The translations under genes were made by a program, and so were the position numbers. A DNA stretch of 64,000 nt from Microbacterium sp. Se63.02b (GTDB lineage Bacteria > Actinomycetota > Actinomycetes > Actinomycetales > Microbacteriaceae): assembly GCF_014171575.1 (NCBI RefSeq), contig NZ_CP050453.1:3162001-3226000 (forward strand), written 5' to 3'. Positions within the stretch are counted from its first letter, which is position 1. Each line of letters opens with the position of its first letter. Shown piece by piece: positions 38,473 through 47,635 of this stretch. The notes below the pieces were generated by a model, which saw only the letters and a list, made by a program, of their open reading frames with translations, searched no databases and was not told the origin of the DNA.

Positions 38473-39126
38473 TCAGCGGGTTGCGCGGCCGCGGAGACGC
38501 CAGAGCAGCCAGAGCCCGGACACGGGGATCAGGAGGAGCCCGAGCACGAGGAAGCCCATCCAGAACAGGTCGTACCACGCCGGCAGCAGCGGGTTGACGA
38601 CGGGCGGCGTTCCGGTGCCGGACGAGCTGCCTCCGGAGTCGGACGCGGCGAACGTGACCATCGTGGTCACGAGGAGGAGGGAAAGCCCGCCCACCACGAA
38701 CGGGATGACGATAGCCACGACCTTCTCCCAGGTCTTCCAGAGCGGGCTCAGGCTGACCAGCACCGCACCGACGAACCAGCCGAGGACGGGCAGGACGAAC
38801 CCGCCGAAACTGAGCGTCAACGCGGCCGTGATCGCGAAGCCGCGGGTCGACGTCGTCGGCGGACGAGGTGCAGACGGCGCGGCGACGGGCGGAGCGGTGA
38901 CGATCGTGACGGCACCAGGTACCTCGTCCTGCGCCTCGCGTGCGATGGCCACGGGGTCGCCGAGCCGCGCGATCCGCAGCGCGGTGGCTTCGGCGTCGAG
39001 GCCATCGAGCTCCTCGACGATGCCCCCGCGGATCTCGGACGCGACGCCGTGGGGCAGTCCCCGCATCGCCTGGTCGAGCCGCGCGAGGTAGTCGTCGCGC
39101 AGAGCGTCTGCGGTGGTCTCTGTCAT
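38473..39126 (-). CDS. HAAS-domain signalling membrane protein paired with PadR
   Basis: This 217-aa protein has an N-terminal HAAS-like helical domain (LRDDYLARLDQAMRGLPHGVASEIRGGIVEELD), a linker, and four membrane spans towards the C-terminus. Genes of this kind are regularly found directly after PadR-family regulators and are thought to be their membrane effectors. Here the start (ATG 39126) overlaps the PadR stop by 4 bases. The signal is unknown. Confidence 0.75.
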   Translation of the reverse strand: MTETTADALRDDYLARLDQAMRGLPHGVASEIRGGIVEELDGLDAEATALRIARLGDPVAIAREAQDEVPGAVTIVTAPPVAAPSAPRPPTTSTRGFAITAALTLSFGGFVLPVLGWFVGAVLVSLSPLWKTWEKVVAIVIPFVVGGLSLLLVTTMVTFAASDSGGSSSGTGTPPVVNPLLPAWYDLFWMGFLVLGLLLIPVSGLWLLWRLRGRATR

Positions 39127-39455
39127 GATCGTCCCTCTCCGACGATGCCCGTGACGACACGGGCGAACGGTGCCCACTGGGCGCGGAACCGGTCGAGCTG
39201 CTCGGTCCCGGCCTCCGTGAGGCGGTAGTACTTGCGCACGGGCCCGCTCTCAGACGGGAGGTCGAAGGTGCTGACCCATCCGTTGTCCCGCAGCCGTCCG
39301 AGCAGCGGGTAGAGCGTTCCGATGCTGGCGATCAGTCCCGCGCTCGTGAGCGCTTCGGCCAGCTGCCAGCCGTACATCGGCTCGCGCGCGAGCAGGCCGA
39401 GCACGCAGTACTCCACCACCCCTTTGCGCATCTGTGCGCCGATGTCAGCTGTCAT
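39123..39455 (-). CDS. PadR-family transcriptional regulator
   Basis: This 110-aa winged-helix regulator has EYCVLGLLAREPMYGWQLAEAL, SIGTLYPLLGRLRDNGWVSTFD and YYRLTEAGTEQLDRFRAQW, the three PadR blocks, without the C-terminal Vir_act_alpha_C helix bundle (the short PadR-s2 class). It is co-transcribed with the HAAS protein and lies next to a TGCATC/GATGCA inverted repeat that it may bind. Confidence 0.9.
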   Translation of the reverse strand: MTADIGAQMRKGVVEYCVLGLLAREPMYGWQLAEALTSAGLIASIGTLYPLLGRLRDNGWVSTFDLPSESGPVRKYYRLTEAGTEQLDRFRAQWAPFARVVTGIVGEGRS

Positions 39456-39480
39456 GCATCACAAGGTAGCATGCGATGCA
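39455..39480 (-). promoter_or_regulatory. PadR operator and -10 box
   Basis: TGCATC (39455-39460) and GATGCA (39475-39480) form a perfect inverted repeat with a 14-base spacer, and a minus-strand -10 box TACCTT (39468-39463) lies between them. Only 7 bases separate the -10 box from the ATG at 39455, so the padR mRNA may be leaderless and self-regulated. Confidence 0.5.
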
Positions 39481-39525
39481 CGTTACCGCGACGGCGGATG
39501 GCGCGAGAGCACACGAGGGTGCTGG

Positions 39526-40449
39526 TCAACCCTTCGTCGCGCCCGCGGTGAGTCCGCCGACGATGTACTTCTGGAGGAAGAGGAACAGGATCATGACCGG
39601 GATCGCCGCCATCACGGCACCGGCCGAGAACGCGGACCAGTCGGCGTAGCGCGGGTTCGCGACGAGCTTGGTGAGTCCGACCACGAGCGTCTGCTGTTCG
39701 ACATCCACGAGCATCACGCTCGCGATCACGTACTCGTTGACCGTGCCGATGAACGACAGCAGCCCGACGACCGCGAGGATCGGTGCGACCAGACGCAGGA
39801 TGATCGTGAAGAAGATGCGAGCGTGGCCGGCGCCGTCGATCCTGGCAGCCTCGTCGATCTCCTTCGGGATGGTGTTGAAGAAGCCGTACATGAGGTAGGT
39901 GTTCACACCGAGGGCACCACCGAGGTACACGAGGATCAGTCCGGTGTGGGTGTTCAGCCCGATCGCCGGGAACCAGTCCCCCAGCGTCGACATGAGCAGG
40001 AAGATCGCGACCACGGCGAGCAGCTGCGGGAACATCTGGACGACGACGATCGTGACGAGCCCGACACGACGTCCGGCGAAGCGCATGCGGGAGAAGGCAT
40101 ATGCGGCGCAGGCTCCGATGAAGACGGTCACGGCTCCCGTGACCACGGCGATCAGCAGCGTGTTCAGGAACCACTGGCCGTAGGGGTTCTGCGGATCGCT
40201 CAGGATGCGCACGTAGCTGTCGATCCCGACCGCCGAGAACAGCTGGTTGGATCCGGTCAGCGTTCCCTTGGGGTTCAACGAGGCCGAGACGACGTACAGC
40301 AACGGGAACAGGGCGAACGCGCTGACGACGATCGCGACCAGGTGTCGCCATCCGGTATCGGCGAACCAGGCGCCGAAGCTGCGGCGGCGCGGGGCGAGGG
40401 TCTTCTCATCCCCGGCGGAGCGAGGGGTGGCGGGGCCGGCGGTGCTCAT
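39526..40449 (-). CDS. malG: Maltose/maltodextrin ABC transporter permease MalG type
   Basis: This 307-aa CUT1 permease has a cytoplasmic N-terminus (TAGPATPRSAGDEKTLAPRR), six spans, and the coupling EAA loop EIDEAARIDGAGHARIFFTI. It ends in FLFLQKYIVGGLTAGATKG, the usual MalG ending. It follows malF with a one-base gap. No ATPase gene is in the cluster, so a shared MsiK-type ATPase elsewhere probably energises it, as is common in actinobacteria. Confidence 0.9.
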   Translation of the reverse strand: MSTAGPATPRSAGDEKTLAPRRRSFGAWFADTGWRHLVAIVVSAFALFPLLYVVSASLNPKGTLTGSNQLFSAVGIDSYVRILSDPQNPYGQWFLNTLLIAVVTGAVTVFIGACAAYAFSRMRFAGRRVGLVTIVVVQMFPQLLAVVAIFLLMSTLGDWFPAIGLNTHTGLILVYLGGALGVNTYLMYGFFNTIPKEIDEAARIDGAGHARIFFTIILRLVAPILAVVGLLSFIGTVNEYVIASVMLVDVEQQTLVVGLTKLVANPRYADWSAFSAGAVMAAIPVMILFLFLQKYIVGGLTAGATKG

Positions 40450-40450
40450 G

Positions 40451-42055
40451 TCAGTTCAGCTCCTCGAGGGCCTTGGTCTTTCGGAAGCTGATGATCGAGA
40501 TCGTCGCGACCACGACGAAGATCAGGATCGTGAAGGCAGAGGCGAGGCCGTAGTCGCGGGTCTGCCCGGTGAACGCGACCTTGTAGACCATGGAGATCAG
40601 GATGTCGGTGTGCCCGACCGGGATCGACACGTCGCTGAAGCGTGGACCACCCTTGGTGAGCATGTAGATCAGGTTGAAGTTGTTGAAGTTGAACGCGAAC
40701 GACGAGATCAGCAGCGGCGCGACCGTCACCAGCAGCAGGGGCAGCTTGATGCGGCGGAAGATCTGCCACGGATTCGCGCCATCCATCACGGCCGCCTCGT
40801 TCACGTCCTCGGGGATTCCCTGCAGCGCCCCCATGCAGACCAGGAACATGTAGGGGAAGCCGAGCCACAGGTTCACCAGCAGCACGGACACCTTCGCCAG
40901 TGCCGGATCGGTCAGCCACGGGATGGACGCCCCACCGAAGATGACCTGGTTGATGAAGCCGAAGCTCTCGTTCATCATCCCTGCCCAGACGAGCGCCGAC
41001 AGGAACGCCGGGAACGCGTACGGGAGGATCAGGATGATCCGATAGCCGTTGCGGAACCGCATCTTGGTGTTGTTGAAGACCAGCGCGAGGAGCAGGCCGA
41101 GGAAGAACGTCGTGGCGACCGAGATCAAGGCGAACGCGAAGGTCCAGAGCGTGACCGAGATGAGCGGCCCGCGGATCGACGAGTCTGTGACGGCCCGCAC
41201 GAAGTTGTCGAAGCCGACGGTGGTCTGCCACCCGGGCAGCAGCTGCTCCCCAGCATCGGACGTGAACGCGCCGTCACCCGTGTCGGAGTAGACGGTGCCG
41301 GTCGTGGTGTCGGTGATCGTGTCGGCATTCGCGTCGTACGCGAGCGTCGAGACGTAGAGATAGCCCTTCTGGCCGTCCGGAGCGCGGAGGCTGCCGTCGT
41401 TCGGGTCATCGCTGAACGGAACCGACAGCTTCTCCAGCTCTTCCGAGAGCGTGAAGACGGTCGCGAGCGGAAGAGTGGTCCAGCCGTCCGTCGCGACGGC
41501 CTTGCCGCCCTCGAACTCGGCGTCGACCTCTTCCAGCGGCTGCTCCGCGGTGCCGACGAGCGCATCGCCGGAGTCGGGGTCGGTGACCAGCAGGCCGTAG
41601 GTGCCGAACTGCTCGACGACGGTGACGGGGAAGGTCGGCGAATCCTCGACCCGCTCCTGCGCTGAGGCGAGGAGCGAGGAGATGGCCTGCTCCTTCGTCC
41701 CGTTGTGTCCCGTGCCGTAGTTCGTGAAGCCGATGTAGCCGGTGTAGAGCAGGGTGAAGACCTGGAACACGATCAGGAAGATGATGCCCGGTGTGAGGTA
41801 CTTCGCGGCGATCCGCCTGCGGGAGAAGTAGATGTAGTTGACGAGCACGGCGACCGCGACGACGATGCCGAGGATCAGCCACTCCTGGTGCAGGAAGAGC
41901 ACGAACGCCGCGTACAGCGCGATCGCGTCGACCACGGCCAGGAGCAGGATCTTCAGGAGCATCCAGCCGACCGGTCCGGATGCGGCTTCCGCGATCTTGG
42001 CGGCCTGCCTCTGACGTCGGGTCGGAGGAGCGATGCGCTCTTCGGTGTCTGTCAT
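40451..42055 (-). CDS. malF: Maltose/maltodextrin ABC transporter permease MalF type
   Basis: This 534-aa permease has extra N-terminal spans and a large extracytoplasmic P2-like domain (about residues 115-285) ending in GAFTSDAGEQLLPGWQTTVGFDNF, the motif that marks MalF and explains its length. The EAA coupling loop is EAAVMDGANPWQIFRRIKLP. It pairs with MalG and docks the binding protein encoded 70 bases upstream. Confidence 0.92.
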   Translation of the reverse strand: MTDTEERIAPPTRRQRQAAKIAEAASGPVGWMLLKILLLAVVDAIALYAAFVLFLHQEWLILGIVVAVAVLVNYIYFSRRRIAAKYLTPGIIFLIVFQVFTLLYTGYIGFTNYGTGHNGTKEQAISSLLASAQERVEDSPTFPVTVVEQFGTYGLLVTDPDSGDALVGTAEQPLEEVDAEFEGGKAVATDGWTTLPLATVFTLSEELEKLSVPFSDDPNDGSLRAPDGQKGYLYVSTLAYDANADTITDTTTGTVYSDTGDGAFTSDAGEQLLPGWQTTVGFDNFVRAVTDSSIRGPLISVTLWTFAFALISVATTFFLGLLLALVFNNTKMRFRNGYRIILILPYAFPAFLSALVWAGMMNESFGFINQVIFGGASIPWLTDPALAKVSVLLVNLWLGFPYMFLVCMGALQGIPEDVNEAAVMDGANPWQIFRRIKLPLLLVTVAPLLISSFAFNFNNFNLIYMLTKGGPRFSDVSIPVGHTDILISMVYKVAFTGQTRDYGLASAFTILIFVVVATISIISFRKTKALEELN

Positions 42056-42125
42056 GTCGTCCTCGTCATGATCCTGCCGGGGCGAGCGGTGGACGCCCGC
42101 CCCGGCAGGGCCAGTGTGCTGTCTG

Positions 42126-43334
42126 CTACTTGATCGCGGCGGTCACGTCGTCGACGAGCTTCTGCCACGTCGTCGCCGGGTCCGCGCCGTTGATGATCGC
42201 CGCCTCGGCGACACCCCAGAACTGCCAGACCGCACCCATGGCAGGGATGGCGGGCATCGGCACCGCGTCGGCGCCGACGGCCTGGAAACCGGCGATGATC
42301 GGGTCGGAAGCCGCCGTGTCCGCTGCGGCGGTCAGCGCGGGCAGGACGTTACCGGCCTTGAAGAGCTCGAGCTGCACATCTTCGGTGCCGATGTAGTTGA
42401 CGAGGAAGTCGTTCGCGGCGACCTTGTTCTTCGACTCGGAGCTCACGAAGAAGCCCTTCACGCCGGCGAACGGCGAGGCGGTCTCGCCCGTCGGGCTCGG
42501 GATCGGGTCGATCGCGACGTTGATGCCGGCCTCCGTGGCCGCGCCGACGTTCCACGGACCGGTCAGCCAGAAAGCGGCAGTGCCATCGAGGAACTGCTGC
42601 TTGGCGATCTCGCCGTCGATGTCGGTGTTCAGCACGCCCGCAGCGCCCTGCGCACCCAGCCAGTCGGCGAAGGCGAAGCCGCCTTCGCTGCCGAGCTGCA
42701 GGTCGGTGGGGTCGTAGCTGCCCGAGTCGTCGGTGCCGAAGACGGGAGCACCGAACGCGGTCTGGAACGGGTACAGGTGATACGGGTTGCCCTCGGACCC
42801 CTGCTCCACCACGAACGTGCCCTTCGAGACCATGTCGTCGAAGCTGGTGGGTGCCGCGGGCACGAGATCGGCGTTGCGCAGCACCGCGATGTTCTCGACC
42901 GCGTACGGGAGCATGTAGACGGTGCCGTCGTAGGTGGCCGCCTGCAGCGCGACCGGGAGGTAGTCCCCGGCGCTGTCGCCGAGCTCGATCGGAGCGACGA
43001 CGCCGTTGGTGGAGAGCTCGCCCAGCCAGTCGTGCGCCCCCATGACCACATCGGGGCCCTTGCCGGTCGGCACCTGCTGGATGAAGTCGTCCTTCATGTC
43101 GTCGACGGACTTGCCGACGAGGTCGACCTTGACGCCGGTCTTGTCTTCGTAGGAATCAGCCGCGCCCTGCAGCGCATCGACGCGCTCCGCATCGACCCAG
43201 ACGACGAGCGTGCTGCCGTCCTTCGATCCCGAGTCGTCGCCGCCGCTGGTGCCCGCGGAGCAGCCGGCAAGCGACAGAGTCGAAACGATGGCGATGGCGC
43301 CTGCGGCGACGATGCCCCTCTTGTTCACCTTCAT
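42126..43334 (-). CDS. malE: Maltose/maltodextrin-binding lipoprotein MalE type
   Basis: This 402-aa family 1 solute-binding protein has a lipoprotein signal STLSLAGCS (Cys 25) and a Gly/Ser/Asp linker. The body contains GKGPDVVMGAHDWLGELSTNGVV and AAFWLTGPWNVGAATEAGINVAIDPIP, close to MalE-type binding proteins. It is first in malEFG, behind a region with two LacI-type operators. Confidence 0.9.
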   Translation of the reverse strand: MKVNKRGIVAAGAIAIVSTLSLAGCSAGTSGGDDSGSKDGSTLVVWVDAERVDALQGAADSYEDKTGVKVDLVGKSVDDMKDDFIQQVPTGKGPDVVMGAHDWLGELSTNGVVAPIELGDSAGDYLPVALQAATYDGTVYMLPYAVENIAVLRNADLVPAAPTSFDDMVSKGTFVVEQGSEGNPYHLYPFQTAFGAPVFGTDDSGSYDPTDLQLGSEGGFAFADWLGAQGAAGVLNTDIDGEIAKQQFLDGTAAFWLTGPWNVGAATEAGINVAIDPIPSPTGETASPFAGVKGFFVSSESKNKVAANDFLVNYIGTEDVQLELFKAGNVLPALTAAADTAASDPIIAGFQAVGADAVPMPAIPAMGAVWQFWGVAEAAIINGADPATTWQKLVDDVTAAIK

Positions 43335-43372
43335 TGGTGTGTGCCTCTCTCAATGCTGTTGGCCTACATGGA

Positions 43373-43388
43373 CTGCAAGCGCTTACAG
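43373..43388. promoter_or_regulatory. LacI-family operator upstream of malE (site 1)
   Basis: CTGCAAGCGCTTACAG is a near-perfect 16-base palindrome around a central CG, the standard LacI/GalR-family (MalR-type) site. It lies 39 bases upstream of the malE start. No LacI-family gene is in the window. Confidence 0.75.
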
Positions 43389-43470
43389 TATGCATCGAAA
43401 TCATGGGACTTTGCAACGAGCAGGAGTTGCGATATCAACCTGTGACCGAGTGATTTCGACGATCGCCGAG

Positions 43471-43484
43471 TGAAAACGCTTCCA
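43471..43484. promoter_or_regulatory. LacI-family operator (site 2)
   Basis: TGAAAACGCTTCCA, read on the other strand as TGGAAGCGTTTTCA, fits the TGNAANCGNTNNCA pattern of LacI/CcpA-type operators. It is about 97 bases from site 1, between malE and yajQ, and could support looping or also affect yajQ. Confidence 0.65.
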
Positions 43485-43510
43485 CGACTCTGGAGAATCG
43501 ACAGGCTCGA

Positions 43511-43516
43511 TACACT
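43511..43516 (+). promoter_or_regulatory. -10 box of yajQ, leaderless start
   Basis: TACACT lies exactly 6 bases before the ATG at 43523, so transcription should begin at or next to the start codon. No Shine-Dalgarno sequence is present. Confidence 0.6.
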
Positions 43517-43522
43517 TCCTGT

Positions 43523-44011
43523 ATGGCTGACAGTTCCTTTGACATCGTCTCGAAAGTGGATCACCAGGAGGCCGAGAACGCCCTGAACCAGGCACGCAAG
43601 GAGATCGAGCAGCGCTACGACTTCAAGGGCACCGGCGCGTCGATCGCCTGGAGCGGCGAGAGCATCCTGATCATCGCGAACTCGGAGGAGCGGGCCAAGG
43701 CCGTGCTCGACGTGTTCCAGTCCAAGCTGATCAAGCGCGGCATCTCCCTCAAGAGCCTGGAGTCGGGCGATCCCTTCGCCAGCGGCAAGGAGTTCCGCAT
43801 CGTCTCGACGCTCAAGGACGGCATCTCCTCGGAGAACGCGAAGAAGATCAACAAGATCATCCGCGACGAGGGCCCCAAGGGCGTCAAGAGCCAGATCCAG
43901 GGAGACGAGCTGCGCGTGCAGTCCAAGAGCCGCGACGATCTGCAGTCGGTCATCGCCCTGCTCAAGGGTGCGGACCTCGACCTCGACCTGCAGTTCATCA
44001 ACTACCGCTGA
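43523..44011 (+). CDS. yajQ: YajQ-family nucleotide-binding protein
   Basis: This 162-aa protein of the UPF0234/YajQ family has two ferredoxin-like domains that bind nucleotides, with cyclic-di-GMP binding shown for some members. The start [21 protein letters not shown], the central [18 protein letters not shown] and the end [12 protein letters not shown] are all family features. It is transcribed alone and followed by a T-tailed terminator. Confidence 0.95.
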   Translation: MADSSFDIVSKVDHQEAENALNQARKEIEQRYDFKGTGASIAWSGESILIIANSEERAKAVLDVFQSKLIKRGISLKSLESGDPFASGKEFRIVSTLKDGISSENAKKINKIIRDEGPKGVKSQIQGDELRVQSKSRDDLQSVIALLKGADLDLDLQFINYR

Positions 44012-44040
44012 GGCTGCATCGCCGACACTGACGGCGATGA

Positions 44041-44068
44041 CCCCCATCCGGCACAGATCGGGTGGGGG
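44041..44068 (+). terminator. Intrinsic terminator of yajQ
   Basis: The arms CCCCCATCCG (44041-44050) and CGGGTGGGGG (44059-44068) pair over 10 positions with one T/G pair, followed by TTTCTC. It lies 29 bases after the stop. Confidence 0.85.
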
Positions 44069-44495
44069 TTTCTCACGCCCTGCACAGGTGTGTCATGCTA
44101 CCTTTCACCATATTGCATTCCGATATTTGGGTTGCAGTGCTCAAGACTGGATTCGGTCGCCTCGCTGCGGCTGACGACGTGATCGTGGGATGACGCACTG
44201 CCGGTGTACGGCTGGGCGATTTCGGGAATCGCGAGGGCCGACCCTCGTGGGGACGAGGCCACGGCAGTTCCATGCGTTCACGTCTTCCGCGGCCGGCGGA
44301 TGTCCCGTATCCGCCGGCCGCAAAACCACGAGAAGAGAACAAGAAGAAGGAACCCGTTCGCCCCTTGTTCCGCGCCCCCACGCGGATCACGGAGTCGAAT
44401 GGGCGTTATCGGCATCCGATGCGACCTCATGACGTACTCGCCCTCCGGGCGGATCGGGGGCGCTCGGGATGAGAAGGGCTACTGGGGGCAGATCC
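44069..44495. other. Gene-free stretch with a strong hairpin
   Basis: About 430 bases have no supported coding frame. An AT-rich patch at 44097-44140 looks promoter-like. A perfect 13-base-pair hairpin lies at 44289-44301/44309-44321 with a 7-base loop. It is either the end of a short untranslated RNA or part of a long leader for the GntR-family gene. Confidence 0.5.
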
Positions 44496-45128
44496 ATGGG
44501 CAGTATCGGATCGACGAGCATCGGCGAGAGCAAGCAACTCCTCGCCGAAGAGGTTTTCCACCACGTGGGGAGACTGATCATCGACGGCACATTGGCAGGG
44601 GGCGAGCGCATCCGCGACGTCGACGTGGCGGAGGAGTTGCACGTGTCGCGCACACCCGTCCGCGAGGCGCTCCAACGCCTCGAGAGACTCGGGTTGGTGA
44701 CCATGTATCCGAGCAGGTACACCGAGGTCACGGAGGTGACTCCTGACTCGATCGCGCAGTCGCTGGACTTCGCGGGCTATCAGGCGGGTATCGCCGCGCG
44801 ACTGGCGGTGCCGCGTCTCTCCGCTGCGCAGCGCGAGCACGTCGGCAGGCTCATCACCGCACTGCCGGCCTCTCTGGAGAATCCGGCGACGACCTGCCAG
44901 GCGCGGTGGGCTGTGTTCTCCTACCTGGCCGACCGGAGCGGGAACACGCAGCATCGGACGCTGATGGAGGACGCGAGCATCGTGCTGTTCCGGAACCTCC
45001 GCGACTGGGTGGTACCGGCAGCGGACCGCGGTCGGATGCGCACGGTGTACGCGGACTTCGCCGACGCGGTGGGACGCGGAGACGGCGACGCGGCCGAACG
45101 CCTCGTCAGGGCGATGTACTGCCTGTGA
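44496..45128 (+). CDS. GntR-family (FadR subfamily) transcriptional regulator
   Basis: This 210-aa protein has an N-terminal winged helix (EEVFHHVGRLIIDGTLAGGERI, VSRTPVREALQRLERLGLV) and an FCD-like helical effector domain. I chose ATG 44496 (MGSIGSTSIG), which has GGGGGCAG upstream; ATG 44469 adds nine residues. The FCD part is short and its metal-binding His residues are hard to place, so the ligand is unknown. It converges on the hydrolase gene with a 6-base gap. Confidence 0.85.
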   Translation: MGSIGSTSIGESKQLLAEEVFHHVGRLIIDGTLAGGERIRDVDVAEELHVSRTPVREALQRLERLGLVTMYPSRYTEVTEVTPDSIAQSLDFAGYQAGIAARLAVPRLSAAQREHVGRLITALPASLENPATTCQARWAVFSYLADRSGNTQHRTLMEDASIVLFRNLRDWVVPAADRGRMRTVYADFADAVGRGDGDAAERLVRAMYCL

Positions 45129-45134
45129 GCGACC

Positions 45135-46141
45135 TCACCAGGTGGCACGCCAGCCCGTGACCCAGCGCTCGAGGCGTCGGTAGGCATCCTCCCGCGCCTC
45201 GTGCCGGGAGAGGAAGACGTCGTGCAGGGCGCCGTCGATGCGTTCGACCGTGACGCTCGGACCGAGCCGGAGCGCCGCGCGGGCGATGTCGTCGACGACG
45301 AGCACGGAGTCCGCGGAGGTGATGTCGTCCGACCACCGGGTCGGGGGAACGAACCGCGCCGACAGCAGCACGCACACCGGCGCGCTGATCGACAGCCCCG
45401 CTGCCACGGTCTTGTGACCCGACAGGATCGCATGCAGCCAGCCCGCATACACCGCCATGGTCTGCACAGGGCGCCAGAGGGGATTAACCTCCATCGGATC
45501 GTCCGGATCGGCGACCTCCTGCTGCGCCCGCGAGTAGAAGCCGAGGTCGACCTGGGGCGCTGCCTCCAACGGACGGATCCGCGCCTGCAGTTCGACCATC
45601 GGTGCGATCGCGGCACGGGCGGGCGCGAACTGGAACTCCAACCAGGGGCTGTTCAAAATTACCGCATCCACCGCATCGGGGTGCCTCGACGCCCAGAGGC
45701 TCAGTGTGAGCCGCCCGTCGAGTGACCGAGCAGGACGAGACGACGGGTCTGCAGGGACTCCCCGCCCGCACGCCCCATCGCCTCGAGCGCGGCGGCGATG
45801 TCTTCGTCGTAGGTGGCGAGATCCGCGACATACCCCGGCGTCTGCCACTCGCGCAGGCTACGACCGTACTTGCGCAGATCGAGCGCGTAGAAGCGGGCGC
45901 CTCTGGAGGTCCAGAAACGCGCCAGCCGCTTCTGGAAGAAGTAGTCGGACCACCCGTGCACGTACAGCACATCGACGCCTTCGAGCAGGGGTCCACGGCC
46001 GCGCACGTGCTCCCACCAGCCCGGCTCGACCGGAAGCGCACGGACCAGAGTGGCCATGACAGGACCCTGCTCGTCGGCGCCCAGGTCGAGGGTGAGCTGC
46101 TCGAACTCGTCGCCGAGCACATCCGGGATCCAATCGGCCAT
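45135..46141 (-). CDS. Alpha/beta hydrolase (serine lysophospholipase type); one frameshift
   Basis: The corrected length is about 335 aa. The first frame has VDVLYVHGWSDYFFQKRLARF, the ALDLRKYGRSL strand and the nucleophile elbow LGHSTGG. The second frame continues LTLSLWASRHPDAVDAVILNSPWLEFQ and ends with the catalytic His in GALHDVFLSRHEARE. One base is missing at about 45710-45716, directly after GHSTGG. The layout matches lysophospholipase-like (PldB/monoglyceride lipase) enzymes. There is no signal peptide, and a GGAGGAACGC ribosome site is present. Confidence 0.85.
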
Positions 46142-46200
46142 GCGTTCCTCCCCGTCGCCGCCAGGCTAGCCGACGCGGCCGCCGGGGGCAGGTGACACGG

Positions 46201-47575
46201 CTACTCGCCGCGCGAGACGCGCACCATCTCGTCGCGCGGGACGACCTTGACGCGCGCCCGCTCCGCCGGCGCGCCGAGGGCGATCTCGTGCTCGTCGAGG
46301 CGGTGCCATCCGTCCCAGGTCGGTCCAACGAACGCCGCGCTCACGCAGGAGTTCGACGACCGACTCCTCCGAGGGGTCTTCCGGGTGCCACCAGGAGCCC
46401 TGGTCGTTGATGATGTGCCGCACGGTCTCCATCGCATCGGACTTCGTGTGCCCGATCAGACCCACGGGTCCGCGCTTGATCCAGCCGGTGGCGTAGATGC
46501 CGGCGACGCGCTCGTTGGAGTCCTTCGCGAGCACCTGGCCCTCGCGGTTCGGGATCACGCCGTGCTTCTTGTCGAACGGCACCCCCGGCAGCGGCGAGCC
46601 GAAGTAGCCGATCGCGCGGTACAGCGCCTGAAGCGGCACCTCGCGCATCTCGCCGGTGCCCACCGCACCACCCTGACCGTCGGGCTTCGTGCGCTCGTAG
46701 ACGAGGGCTGCCACGCGTCCGGCATCGTCTTTGCGGACCTCGACCGGGCGCGCCCAGAAGTGCAGGTGCAGACGGCGCGACGCGGAGCCCCCCGCGTTGT
46801 TCACCGAGTCGCGCTTGCGCCACGACTGCAGGATGCGGTCGATGACCATGACCTGCTTGTTGCTGGCGACGGCATCTCTCGCTGCGTCGTCGTAGTCGAA
46901 GTCCTCGTCGTACACGACCATGTCGACATCGCGCAGCTCGCCGAGTTCGCGGAGCTCCAGAGGCGTGAACTTCACCTGAGCAGGACCGCGACGTCCGAAC
47001 ACGTGCACATCCGTGACCGCGCTGGCCTGGAGACCCTCGTAGACGTTGGCCGGCACCTCGGTGACCAGCAGGTCCTCGGCGTGCTTGGCGAGCATCCGCG
47101 CCACGTCGAGCGCGACGTTGCCGTTGCCGAGCACTCCGACGGACGCGGCGTCCAGCGGCCACTCGCGCGGAACATCCGGGTGCCCGTCGAACCAGCTGAC
47201 ATAGTCGGCCGCACCGTAGGACGCGACCGCGTCGATGCCCGGGATGTCCAGCGTCGTGTCGCGGATGGCGCCGGTCGCGAAGATCACGGCGTTGTAGTGC
47301 TTCTTGAGGTCGTCGAGAGTGATGTCCTCGCCGAAGCGGACATTGCCGAACAACCGGATGTCACCGCGATCCAGCACATCGCGCAGCGCGGTGATGATGC
47401 CCTTGATGCGCGGGTGGTCGGGGGCGACGCCGTAGCGCACGAGCCCATACGGCGCCGGGAGCTGCTCGAAGAGGTCGATCGACACGTCGAACTTGCGCTC
47501 GGCCTTCAAGAGGATGTCCGCGGCGTAGATGCCCGCGGGTCCCGCGCCGACGATGGCCAGTCTGAGCTTGGTCAT
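46201..47575 (-). CDS. Ferredoxin-NADP reductase, FprA/adrenodoxin-reductase type; one frameshift near the end
   Basis: The product is about 458 aa. It has FAD-binding LAIVGAGPAGIYAADIL, RYGVAPDHPRIKGI, NADP-binding VGVLGNGNVALDVARML, and the closing GLIGHTKSDAMETVRHII. This enzyme moves electrons between NADPH and ferredoxins. The frame breaks near 46314-46317: in the present sequence the protein reads WTDLGRMAPPRR, while the neighbouring frame gives DGWHRLDEHEIALGAPAERARVK and ends at 46201. One extra base in a CCC run explains it. Start ATG 47575 is preceded by GGAGG. Confidence 0.9.
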
Positions 47576-47635
47576 GGGAGGTCCTTTCGTATGCCGACGC
47601 AGCCGGCGGGCCACCAGAAGGCGCCCCGCACCGGT

